Shown: in pieces, positions 25,104 to 37,455 of the stretch
How the letters are laid out: each line of letters starts with the position of its first letter
Position numbering within the stretch: the stretch's first letter is position 1
Assembly (NCBI GenBank): GCA_945910005.1
Contig: OX246746.1
Coordinates: forward strand, 39,132,579-39,196,578
Direction: 5' to 3'
DNA length: 64,000 bases
Source: Isoperla grammatica
Lineage: Eukaryota > Arthropoda > Insecta > Plecoptera > Perlodidae
Notes under the pieces: model-generated
The model's input: the letters and a program-made list of their open reading frames with translations, nothing else
Told to the model about the DNA's origin: nothing
The model's database searches: none
Program-made: the position numbers and the translations under genes

Positions 25104-28100
25104 GCGCTAAGTCAGTGACATGAGAGCAACTACATGCAACATATGAAGACAACGCATGTTTCCTCGCATGTGAAGGTGACTGTACTTGATAAAACCCGCG
25201 CTAAGTCAGTGACATGAGAGCAACTACATGCAACATATGAAGACAACGCATGTTTCCTCGCTTGTGAAGGTGACTGTACTTGATAAACCCTGCGCTAAGT
25301 CAGTGACATGAGAGCAACTACATGCAACATATGAAGACAACGCATGTTTCCTCGCTTGTGACGGTGACTGTACGTGATAAACCCTGCGCTAAATCAGTGA
25401 CATAAGAGCAACTACATGCAACATATTAGGACAACGCATGTTTCCTCGCTTGTGACGGTGACTGTACTTGATAAACCCTGCGCTAAGTCAGTGACATGAG
25501 AGCAACTACATGCAACATATTAGGACAACGCATGTTTCCTCGCTTGTGAAGGTGAGTGTACTTGATATGTCCTGCGCTAAGTCAGTGACATGAGAGCAAC
25601 TTTATGCAACATATGAAGACAACGCATGTTTCGTCGCTTGTGACGGTGACTGTACGTGATAAACCCTGCGCTAAGTCAGTGACATGAAAGCAACTACATG
25701 CAACATATGAAGACAACGCATGTTTCCGAGCTTGTGAAGGTGACTGTACTTGATAAACCCTGCGCTAAGTCAGTGACATCAGAGCAACTACATGCAACAT
25801 ATGAAGACAACGCATGTTTCCTCGCTTGTGACGGTGACTGTACGTGATAAACCCTGCGGTAAGTCAGTGACATGAGAGCAACTACATGCAACATATTAGG
25901 ACAACGCATGTTTTCTCGCTTGTGACGGTGACTGTACTTGATAAACCCTGCGCTAAGTCAGTGTTATGAGAGCAACTACATGCAACATATGAAGACAACG
26001 CATGTTTCCTCGCTTGTGAAGGTGACTGTACTTGATAAACCCTGCGCTAAGTCAGTGACATGAAAGCCACTACATGCAAAATATGAAGACAACGCATGTT
26101 TCCTCGCATGTGACGGTGACTGTTCTTGATAAACCCTGCGCTTAGTCAGTGACAAGAGAGCAACTACATGCAACATATGAAGACAACGCATGTTTCCTCG
26201 CTTGTGACGGTGACTGTACTTGATAAACCCTGCGCTAAGTCAGTGACATGAGAGCCACTACATGCAACATATGAAGACAACGCATGTTTCCTCGCTTGTG
26301 ATTGTGACTGTACGTGATAAACCCTGCGCTAAGTCAGTGACATGAGAGCAACTACATGCAACATATGAAGACAACGCATGTTTCCTCGCTTGTGACGGTG
26401 ACTTTACTTGATCAACCCTGCGCTAAGTCAGTGACATGAGAGCAACTACATGCAACCTATGAAGACAACGCATGTTTCCTCGCTTGTGAAGGTGACTGTA
26501 CGTGATAAACCCTGCGCTAAGTCAGTGACATGAAAGCAACTACATGCAACATATGACGACAGCGCATGTTTCCTCGCTTGTGAAGATGACTGTACTTGAT
26601 AAACCCTGCGCTAAGTCAGTGACATGAGAGCAACTACATGCAACATATGAAGACAACGCATGTTTCCTTGCTTGTGACGGTGACTGTACTTGATAAACCC
26701 TGCGCTAAGTCAGTGACATGAGAGCAACTACATGCAACATATGAAGACAACGCATGTTTCCGAGCTTGTGAAGGTGACTGTACTTGATAAACCCTGCGCT
26801 AAGTCAGTGACATGAGAGCAACTACATGCAACATATGAAGACAACGCATGTGTCCTCGCTTGTGACGGTGACTGTACGTGATAAACCCTGCGCTAAGTCA
26901 GTGACATGAAAGCAACTACATGCAACATATGAAGACAACGCATGTTTCCTCGTTTGTTACGGTGACTGTACGTGATAAACCCTGCGCTAAGTCAGTGACA
27001 TGAGAGCAACTTCATGCAACATATTAGGACAACGAATGTTTCCTCGCTTGTGACGGTGACTGTACTTGATAAACCCTGCGCTAAGTCAGTGACATGAGAG
27101 CAACTACATGCAACATATGAAGACAACGCATGTTTCCTCGCTTGTGAAGGTGACTGTACTTGATAAACCCTGCGCTTAGTCAGTGACATGAAAGCCACTA
27201 CATGCAAAATATGAAGACAACGCATGTTTCCTCGCTTGTGACGGTGACTGTCCTTGATAAACCCTGCGCTAAGTCAGTGACATGAGAGCAACTACATGCA
27301 ACATATGAAGACAACGCATGTTTCCTCGCTTGTGACGGTGACTGTACTTGATAAACCCTGCGCTAAGTCAGTGACATGAGAGCCACTACATGCAACATAT
27401 GAAGACAACGCATGTTTCCTCGCTTGTGATTGTGACTGTACGTGATAAACCCTGCGCTAAGTCAGTGACATGAGAGCAACTACATGCAACATATGAAGAC
27501 AACGAATGTTTCCTCGCTTGTCACGGTGACTGTACTTGATAAACCCTGCGCTAAGTCAGTGACATGAGAGCAACTACATGCAACATATGAAGACAACGCA
27601 TGTTTCCTCGCTTGTGACGTTGACTGTACTTAATAAACCCTGCGCTAAGTCAGTGACATGAGAGCAACTACATGCAACCTATGAAGACAACGCATGTTTC
27701 CTCGCTTGTGAAGGTGACTGTACGTGATAAACCCTGCGCTAAGTCAGTGACATGAAAGCAACTACATGCAACATATGACAACAGCGCATGTTTCCTCGCT
27801 TGTGAAAAAGACTGTACTTGATAAACCCTGCGCTAAGTCAGTGACATGAGAGCAACTACATGCAACATATGAAGACAACGCATGTTTCCTCGCTTGTGAC
27901 GGTGACTGTACTTGATAAACCATGCGCTAAGTCAGTGACATGAGAGCAACTACATGCAACATATGAAGACAACGCATGTTTCCTCGCTTGTGAAGGTGAC
28001 TGTACTTGATAAACCCTGCGCTAAGTCAGTGACATGAGAGCAACTACATGCAACATATATAGACAACGCATGTTTCCTCACTTGTGACGGTGACTGTACT

Positions 28101-28299
28101 TGATAAACCCTGCGCTAAGTCAGTGACATGAGAGCAACTACATGCAACATATGAAGACAACGCATGTTTCCTCGCTTGTGACGGTGACTGTACGTGATAA
28201 ACCCTGCGCTAAGTCAGTGACATGAAAGCAACTACATGCAACATATAAAGACAACGCATGTTTCCTCGCTTGTGAAGGTGACTGTACGTGATAAACCCT
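24989..28299. repeat. 35-monomer HOR unit (3,311 bp)
   Basis: Length is 35x94 + 21. It shares the core of the 29- and 40-mers. It equals the 40-mer minus five monomers, with the junction near 26600-26650 where a GAAGATGAC monomer is followed soon by a TTTCCTTGCTTG monomer. It sits between two 29-mers, giving the order 29-35-29. It also straddles the start of right super-repeat copy 1 at 26608. Confidence 0.92.
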
Positions 28300-28414
28300 G
28301 CGCTAGGTCAGTGACATGAAAGCAACTACATGCAACATATGAATGATGATGATTAATGGGGCTTAACGTCGCATGTTTCCTCGCTTTTAAAGGTGACTGT
28401 ACTTGATAAACCCT
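28300..28414 (+). repeat. 115-bp marker monomer, copy 6
   Basis: Same insertion and linked variants. It opens the second 29-mer, inside right super-repeat copy 1. Confidence 0.97.
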
Positions 28415-31046
28415 GCGCTAAGTCAGTGACATGAGAGCAACTACATGCAACATATGAAGACAACGCATGTTTCCTCGCATGTGAAGGTGACTGTACTTGA
28501 TAAAACCCGCGCTAAGTCAGTGACATGAGAGCAACTACATGCAACATATGAAGACAACGCATGTTTCCTCGCTTGTGAAGGTGACTGTACTTGATAAACC
28601 CTGCGCTAAGTCAGTGACATGAGAGCAACTACATGCAACATATGAAGACAACGCATGTTTCCTCGCTTGTGACGGTGACTGTACGTGATAAACCCTGCGC
28701 TAAATCAGTGACATAAGAGCAACTACATGCAACATATTAGGACAACGCATGTTTCCTCGCTTGTGACGGTGACTGTACTTGATAAACCCTGCGCTAAGTC
28801 AGTGACATGAGAGCAACTACATGCAACATATTAGGACAACGCATGTTTCCTCGCTTGTGAAGGTGAGTGTACTTGATATGTCCTGCGCTAAGTCAGTGAC
28901 ATGAGAGCAACTTTATGCAACATATGAAGACAACGCATGTTTCGTCGCTTGTGACGGTGACTGTACGTGATAAACCCTGCGCTAAGTCAGTGACATGAAA
29001 GCAACTACATGCAACATATGAAGACAACGCATGTTTCCGAGCTTGTGAAGGTGACTGTACTTGATAAACCCTGCGCTAAGTCAGTGACATCAGAGCAACT
29101 ACATGCAACATATGAAGACAACGCATGTTTCCTCGCTTGTGACGGTGACTGTACGTGATAAACCCTGCGGTAAGTCAGTGACATGAGAGCAACTACATGC
29201 AACATATTAGGACAACGCATGTTTTCTCGCTTGTGACGGTGACTGTACTTGATAAACCCTGCGCTAAGTCAGTGTTATGAGAGCAACTACATGCAACATA
29301 TGAAGACAACGCATGTTTCCTCGCTTGTGAAGGTGACTGTACTTGATAAACCCTGCGCTAAGTCAGTGACATGAAAGCCACTACATGCAAAATATGAAGA
29401 CAACGCATGTTTCCTCGCTTGTGACGGTGACTGTTCTTGATAAACCCTGCGCTTAGTCAGTGACATGAGAGCAACTACATGCAACATATGAAGACAACGC
29501 ATGTTTCCTCGCTTGTGACGGTGACTGTACTTGATAAACCCTGCGCTAAGTCAGTGACATGAGAGCCACTACATGCAACATATGAAGACAACGCATGTTT
29601 CCTCGCTTGTGATTGTGACTGTACGTGATAAACCCTGCGCTAAGTCAGTGACATGAAAGCAACTACATGCAACATATGAAGACAACGCATGTTTCCTCGC
29701 TTGTTACGGTGACTGTACGTGATAAACCCTGCGCTAAGTCAGTGACATGAGAGCAACTTCATGCAACATATTAGGACAACGAATGTTTCCTCGCTTGTGA
29801 CGGTGACTGTACTTGATAAACCCTGCGCTAAGTCAGTGACATGAGAGCAACTACATGCAACATATGAAGACAACGCATGTTTCCTCGCTTGTGAAGGTGA
29901 CTGTACTTGATAAACCCTGCGCTTAGTCAGTGACATGAAAGCCACTACATGCAAAATATGAAGACAACGCATGTTTCCTCGCTTGTGACGGTGACTGTCC
30001 TTGATAAACCCTGCGCTAAGTCAGTGACATGAGAGCAACTACATGCAACATATGAAGACAACGCATGTTTCCTCGCTTGTGACGGTGACTGTACTTGATA
30101 AACCCTGCGCTAAGTCAGTGACATGAGAGCCACTACATGCAACATATGAAGACAACGCATGTTTCCTCGCTTGTGATTGTGACTGTACGTGATAAACCCT
30201 GCGCTAAGTCAGTGACATGAGAGCAACTACATGCAACATATGAAGACAACGAATGTTTCCTCGCTTGTCACGGTGACTGTACTTGATAAACCCTGCGCTA
30301 AGTCAGTGACATGAGAGCAACTACATGCAACATATGAAGACAACGCATGTTTCCTCGCTTGTGACGTTGACTGTACTTAATAAACCCTGCGCTAAGTCAG
30401 TGACATGAGAGCAACTACATGCAACCTATGAAGACAACGCATGTTTCCTCGCTTGTGAAGGTGACTGTACGTGATAAACCCTGCGCTAAGTCAGTGACAT
30501 GAAAGCAACTACATGCAACATATGACAACAGCGCATGTTTCCTCGCTTGTGAAAAAGACTGTACTTGATAAACCCTGCGCTAAGTCAGTGACATGAGAGC
30601 AACTACATGCAACATATGAAGACAACGCATGTTTCCTCGCTTGTGACGGTGACTGTACTTGATAAACCATGCGCTAAGTCAGTGACATGAGAGCAACTAC
30701 ATGCAACATATGAAGACAACGCATGTTTCCTCGCTTGTGAAGGTGACTGTACTTGATAAACCCTGCGCTAAGTCAGTGACATGAGAGCAACTACATGCAA
30801 CATATATAGACAACGCATGTTTCCTCACTTGTGACGGTGACTGTACTTGATAAACCCTGCGCTAAGTCAGTGACATGAGAGCAACTACATGCAACATATG
30901 AAGACAACGCATGTTTCCTCGCTTGTGACGGTGACTGTACGTGATAAACCCTGCGCTAAGTCAGTGACATGAAAGCAACTACATGCAACATATAAAGACA
31001 ACGCATGTTTCCTCGCTTGTGAAGGTGACTGTACGTGATAAACCCT
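28300..31046. repeat. 29-monomer HOR unit, copy 2 (2,747 bp)
   Basis: Same length, marker monomer and monomer order as the unit starting at 22242. It is part of right super-repeat copy 1, and its counterpart 15,168 bp downstream starts at 43468. Confidence 0.92.
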
Positions 31047-31161
31047 GCGCTAGGTCAGTGACATGAAAGCAACTACATGCAACATATGAATGATGATGAT
31101 TAATGGGGCTTAACGTCGCATGTTTCCTCGCTTTTAAAGGTGACTGTACTTGATAAACCCT
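31047..31161 (+). repeat. 115-bp marker monomer, copy 7
   Basis: Same insertion and linked variants. It is the last marker before the 12.4-kb stretch without one. Confidence 0.97.
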
Positions 31162-33417
31162 GCGCTAAGTCAGTGACATGAGAGCAACTACATGCAACAT
31201 ATGAAGACAACGCATGTTTCCTCGCATGTGAAGGTGACTGTACTTGATAAAACCCGCGCTAAGTCAGTGACATGAGAGCAACTACATGCAACATATGAAG
31301 ACAACGCATGTTTCCTCGCTTGTGAAGGTGACTGTACTTGATAAACCCTGCGCTAAGTCAGTGACATGAGAGCAACTACATGCAACATATGAAGACAACG
31401 CATGTTTCCTCGCTTGTGACGGTGACTGTACGTGATAAACCCTGCGCTAAATCAGTGACATAAGAGCAACTACATGCAACATATTAGGACAACGCATGTT
31501 TCCTCGCTTGTGACGGTGACTGTACTTGATAAACCCTGCGCTAAGTCAGTGACATGAGAGCAACTACATGCAACATATTAGGACAACGCATGTTTCCTCG
31601 CTTGTGAAGGTGAGTGTACTTGATATGTCCTGCGCTAAGTCAGTGACATGAGAGCAACTTTATGCAACATATGAAGACAACGCATGTTTCGTCGCTTGTG
31701 ACGGTGACTGTACGTGATAAACCCTGCGCTAAGTCAGTGACATGAAAGCAACTACATGCAACATATGAAGACAACGCATGTTTCCGAGCTTGTGAAGGTG
31801 ACTGTACTTGATAAACCCTGCGCTAAGTCAGTGACATCAGAGCAACTACATGCAACATATGAAGACAACGCATGTTTCCTCGCTTGTGACGGTGACTGTA
31901 CGTGATAAACCCTGCGGTAAGTCAGTGACATGAGAGCAACTACATGCAACATATTAGGACAACGCATGTTTTCTCGCTTGTGACGGTGACTGTACTTGAT
32001 AAACCCTGCGCTAAGTCAGTGTTATGAGAGCAACTACATGCAACATATGAAGACAACGCATGTTTCCTCGCTTGTGAAGGTGACTGTACTTGATTAACCC
32101 TGCGCTAAGTCAGTGACATGAAAGCCACTACATGCAAAATATGAAGACAACGCATGTTTCCTCGCTTGTGACGGTGACTGTTCTTGATAAACCCTGCGCT
32201 TAGTCAGTGACATGAGAGCAACTACATGCAACATATGAAGACAACGCATGTTTCCTCGCTTGTGACGGTGACTGTACTTGATAAACCCTGCGCTAAGTCA
32301 GTGACATGAGAGCCACTACATGCAACATATGAAGACAACGCATGTTTCCTCGCTTGTGATTGTGAATGTACGTGATAAACCCTGCGCTAAGTCAGTGACA
32401 TGAGAGCAACTACATGCAACATATGAAGACAACGCATGTTTCCTTGCTTGTGACGGTGACTTTACTTGATAAACCCTGCGCTAAGTCAGTGACATGAGAG
32501 CAACTACATGCAACCTATGAAGACAACGCATGTTTCCTCGCTTGTGAAGGTGACTGTACGTGATAAACCCTGCGCTAAGTCAGTGACATGAAAGCAACTA
32601 CATGCAACATATGACGACAGCGCATGTTTCCTCGCTTGTGAAGATGACTGTACTTGATAAACCCTGCGCTAAGTCAGTGACATGAGAGCAACTACATGCA
32701 ACATATGAAGACAACGCATGTTTCCTCGCTTGTGACGGTGACTGTACTTGATAAACCCTGCGCTAAGTCAGTGACATGAGAGCAACTACATGCAACATAT
32801 GAAGACAACGCATGTTTCCTCGCTTGTGAAGGTAACTGTACTTGATAAACCCTGCGCTAAGTCAGTGACATGAGAGCAACTACATGCAATATATATGGAC
32901 AACGCATGTTTCCTCACTTGTGACGGTGACTGTTTTTGATAAACCCTGCGCTAAGTCAGTGACATGAGAGCAACTACATGCAACATATGAAGACAACGCA
33001 TGTTTCCTCGCTTGTGACGGTGACTGTACGTGATAAACCCTGCACAAGGTTAGTGACATGAAAGCAACTACATGCAACATATAAAGACAACACATGTTTC
33101 CGAGCTTGTGAAGGTGACTGTACTTGATAAACCCTGCGCTAAGTCAGTGACATAAGAGCAACTACATGCAACATATGAAGACAACGCATGTTTCCTTGCT
33201 TGTGACGGTGACTGTACTTGATAAACCCTGCGCTAAGTCAGTGACATGAGAGCAACTACATGCAACATATGAAGACAACGCATGTTTCCTTGCTTGTGAC
33301 GGTGACTGTTCTTGATAAACCCTGCGCTAAGTCAGTGACATGAGAGCAACTACATGCAACATATGAAGACAACGCATGTTTCTTCGCTTGTAAAGGTGAC
33401 TGTACTTGATAAACTTG

Positions 33418-33981
33418 GCGCTAAGTCAGTGACATGAGAGCAACTACATACAACATATGAGGACAACGCATGATTTCTCGCTTGTGAAGGTGACTGTATT
33501 TGATAAACCCTGCGCTAAGTCAATGACATGAAAACCACTTCATGCAACATATCAGGACAACGCATGTATCCTCGCTTGTGAAGGTGACTGTACTTGATAA
33601 ACCCTGCGCTAAGTCAGTGACATGAAAACCACTTCATGCAACATATCAAGACAACGCATGTTTTCTCTATTGTGACGGTAACTGTACGTGATAAACCCTG
33701 CGCTCAGTCAGTGCCATGAAAACCACTTCATGCAACATATCAGGACAACGCATGTTTTCTCTATTGTGACGGTAACTGTACGTGATAAACCCTGCGCTAA
33801 GTCAGTGCCATGAAAACCACTTCATGCAACATATCAGGACAACGCATGTTTCCTCGCTTGTGACGGTGACTGTACGTGAAAAACTTGGCGCTAAGTCAGT
33901 GACATGAAAGCAATTTCATGCAACTTATTAGGAAAAAACATGTTTCCTCGCTTGTGACGGTGACTGTACTTGATAAACCCT
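33418..33981. repeat. Divergent monomer island, copy 1 (6 monomers)
   Basis: 564 bp in exact register but with a linked set of changes rare elsewhere: GAAAACCACTTCATGC, CATATCAGGAC, TTCTCTATTGTGACGG, GGTAACTGTACG, GTGCCATG and ACTTGGCG at the monomer joint. It is a distinct subfamily embedded in the main one. The last monomer (CAACTTATTAGGAAAAAAC) is the most diverged. Confidence 0.9.
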
Positions 33982-34169
33982 GCGCTAAGTCAGTGACATG
34001 AGAGCAACTACATGCAACATATTAGGACAACGCATGTTTCCTCGCTTGTGACGGTGACTGTACTTGATAAACCCTGCGCTAAGTCAGTGACATGAGAGCA
34101 ACTTCATGCAACTTTTTAGGACAACGCATGTTTCCTCGCTTGTGAAGGTGACTGTACTTGATAAACCCT

Positions 34170-37100
34170 GCGCTAAGTCAGTGACATGAGAGCAACCACA
34201 TGCAACATATGAAGACAACGCATGTTTCCTCGCTTGTGACGGTGACTGTACGTGATAAACCCTGCGCTTAATCAGTGACATAAGAGCAACTACATGCAAC
34301 ATATTAGGACAACGCATGTTTCCTCGCTTGTGACGGTGACTGTACTTGATAAACCCTGCGCTAAGTCAGTGACATGAGAGCAACTACATGCAACATATTA
34401 GGACAACGCATGTTTCCTCGCTTGTGAAGGTGAGTGTACTTGATATGTCCTGCGCTAAGTCAGTGACATGAGAGCAACTTTATGCAACATATGAAGACAA
34501 CGCATGTTTCGTCGCTTGTGACGGTGACTGTACGTGATAAACCCTGCGCTTAGTCAGTGACATGAAAGCAACTACATGCAACATATGAAGACAACGCATG
34601 TTTCCGTGCTTGTGAAGGTGACTGTACTTGATAAACCCTGCGCTAAGTCAGTGACATGAGAGCAACTACATGCAACATATGAAGACAACGCATGTTTCCT
34701 CGCTTGTCACGGTGACTGTACGTGATAAACCCTGCGCTAAGTCGGTGACATGAGAGCAACTACATGCAACATATTAGGACAACGCATGTTTCGTCGCTTG
34801 TGACGGTGACTGTACTTGATAAACCCTGCGCTAAGTCAGTGACATGAGAGAAACAACATGCAACATATGAAAACAACGCATGTTTCCTCGCTTGTGACGG
34901 TGACTGTACTTGATAAACCCTGCGCTAAGTCAGTGACGTGAGAGCCACTACATGCAACATATGAAGACAACGCATGTTTCCTCGCTTGTGATTGTGACTG
35001 TACGTGATAAACCCTGCGCTAAGTCAGTGACATGAGAGCAACTACATGCAACATATGAAGACAACGAATGTTTCCTCGCTTGTTACGGTGACTGTACTTG
35101 ATAAACCCTGCGCTAAGTCAGTGACATGAGAGCAACTACATGCAACATATGAAGACAACGCATGTTTCCTCGCTTGTGACGGTGACTTTACTTGATAAAC
35201 CCTGCGCTAAGTCAGTGACATGAGAGCAACTACATGCAACCTATGAAGACAACGCATGTTTCCTCGCTTGTGAAGGTGACTGTACGTGATAAACCCTGCG
35301 CTAAGTCAGTGACATGAAAGCAACTACATGCAACATATGACGACAGCGCATGTTTCCTCGCTTGTGAAGGTGACTGTACTTAAAAAACCCTGCGCCAAGT
35401 CAGTGACATGAGAGCAACTACATGCAACATATGAAGACAACGCGTGTATTCTCGCTTGTGATGGTGACTGTACTTGATAAACACTGCGCTAAGTCAGTGA
35501 CATGACAGCCTCTACATGCAACATATGAAAGCAACGCATGTTTCCTCGCTTGTGACGGTGACTGTACGTGATAAACCCTGCGCTAAGTCAGTGACATGAG
35601 AGCAACTACATGCAACATATGAAGACAACGAATGTTTCCTCGCTTGTTACGGTGACTGTACTTGATAAACCCTGCGCTTAGTCAGTGACATGAGAGCAAC
35701 TTCATGCAACATATGAAGACAACGCATTTTTCCTCGCTTGTGACGGTGACTGTACTTGATAAACCCTGCGCTAAGTCAGTGACATGAGAGCAACTACAAC
35801 AACCTATGAAGACAACGCATGTTTCCTCGCTTGTGAAGGTGACTGTACGTGATAAACCCTGCGCTAAGTCAGTGACATGAAAGCAACTACATGCAACATA
35901 TGAAGACAGCGCATGTTTCCTCGCTTTTAAAGGTGACTGTACTTGATAAACCCTGCGCTAAGTCAGTGAGCTGAGAGCAACTACATGCAACATATGAAGA
36001 CAACGCATGTTTCCTCGCATGTGAAGGTGACTGTACGTGATAAACCCTGCGCTTAATCAGTGACATAAGAGCAACTACATGCAACATATAAGGACAACTC
36101 ATGTTTCCTCGCTTGTGACGGTGACTGTACTTGATAAACCCTGCGCTAAGTCAGTGACATGAGAGCAACTACATGCAACATATTAGGACAACGCATGTTT
36201 CCTCGCTTGTGAAGGTGAGTGTACTTGATATGTCCTGCGCTAAGTCAGTGACATGAGAGCAACTTTATGCAACATATGAAGACAACGCATGTTTCGTCGC
36301 TTGTGACGGTGACTGTACGTGATAAACCCTGCGCTAAGTCAGTGACATGAAAGCAACTACATGCAACATATGAAGACAACGCATGTTTCCGTGCTTGTGA
36401 AGGTGACTGTACTTGATAAACCCTGCGCTAAGTCAGTGACATGAGAGCAACTACATGCAACATATGAAGACAACGCATGTTTCCTCGCTTGTCACGGTGA
36501 CTGTACGTGATAAACCCTGCGCTAAGTCAGTGACATGAGAGAAACTACATGCAACATATTAGGACAACGCATGTTTCGTCGCTTGTGACGGTGACTGTAC
36601 TTGATAAACCCCGCGCTAAGTCAGTGACATGAGAGCAACTACATGCAACATATGAAGACAACGCATGTTTCCTCGCTTGTGAAGGTGACTGTACTTGATA
36701 AACCCTGCGCTAAGTCAGTGACATGAAAGCCACTACATGCAAAATAAGACAACGCATGTTTCCTCGCTTGTGACGGTGACTGTACTTGATAAACCCTGCG
36801 CTAAGTCAGTGACATGAGAGCAACTACATGCAACATATGAAGACAACGCATGTTTCCTCGCTTGTGACGGTGACTGTACTTGATAAACCCTGCGCTAAGT
36901 CAGTGACATGAGAGCCACTTCATGCAACATATGAAGACAACGCATGTTTCCTCGCTTGTGATTGTGACTGTACGTGATAAACCCTGCGCTAAGTCAGTGA
37001 CATGAGAGCAACTACATGCAACATATGAAGACAACGAATGTTTCCTCGCTTGTTACGGTGACTGTACTTGATAAACCCTGCGCTAAGTCAGTGAAATGAG

Positions 37101-37455
37101 AGCAACTACATGCAACATATAAAGACAACGCATGTTTCTTCGCTTGTGACGGTTACTATACTTGATAAACCCTGCGCTAAGTCAGTGACATGAGAGCAAC
37201 TACATGCAACCTATGAAGACAACGCATGTTTCCTCGCTTGTGAAGGTGACTGTACGTGATAAACCCTGCGCTAAGTCAGTGACATGAAAGCAACTACATG
37301 CAACATATGACGACAGCGCATGTTTCCTCGCTTGTGAAGGTGACTGTACTTAAAAAACCCTGCGCCAAGTCAGTGACATGAGAGCAACTACATGCAACAT
37401 ATGAAGACAACGCGTGTTTTCTCGCTTGTGATGGTGACTGTACTTGATAAACCCT
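34170..37455. repeat. 3,286-bp tandem segment, first copy (35 monomers)
   Basis: Length is 35x94 - 4, the -4 coming from the 93-bp monomer near 35795 and the 91-bp monomer near 36743. It begins with a GCAACCACATGC monomer. Copies 2 and 3 of the right super-repeat have this segment once; here it occurs twice in tandem. Confidence 0.9.

Larger units (their letters stand above)
20456..26607. repeat. Linker block of HOR core units between left and right super-repeats
   Basis: 6,152 bp = 65 monomers plus two 21-bp insertions. It includes the end of the 40-mer, the first 29-mer and the first half of the 35-mer. From about 20.2 to 22.9 kb it matches 41.4 to 44.2 kb at a constant offset of 21,226 bp, so its left part is equivalent to the end of the right super-repeat unit. 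Confidence 0.82.
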
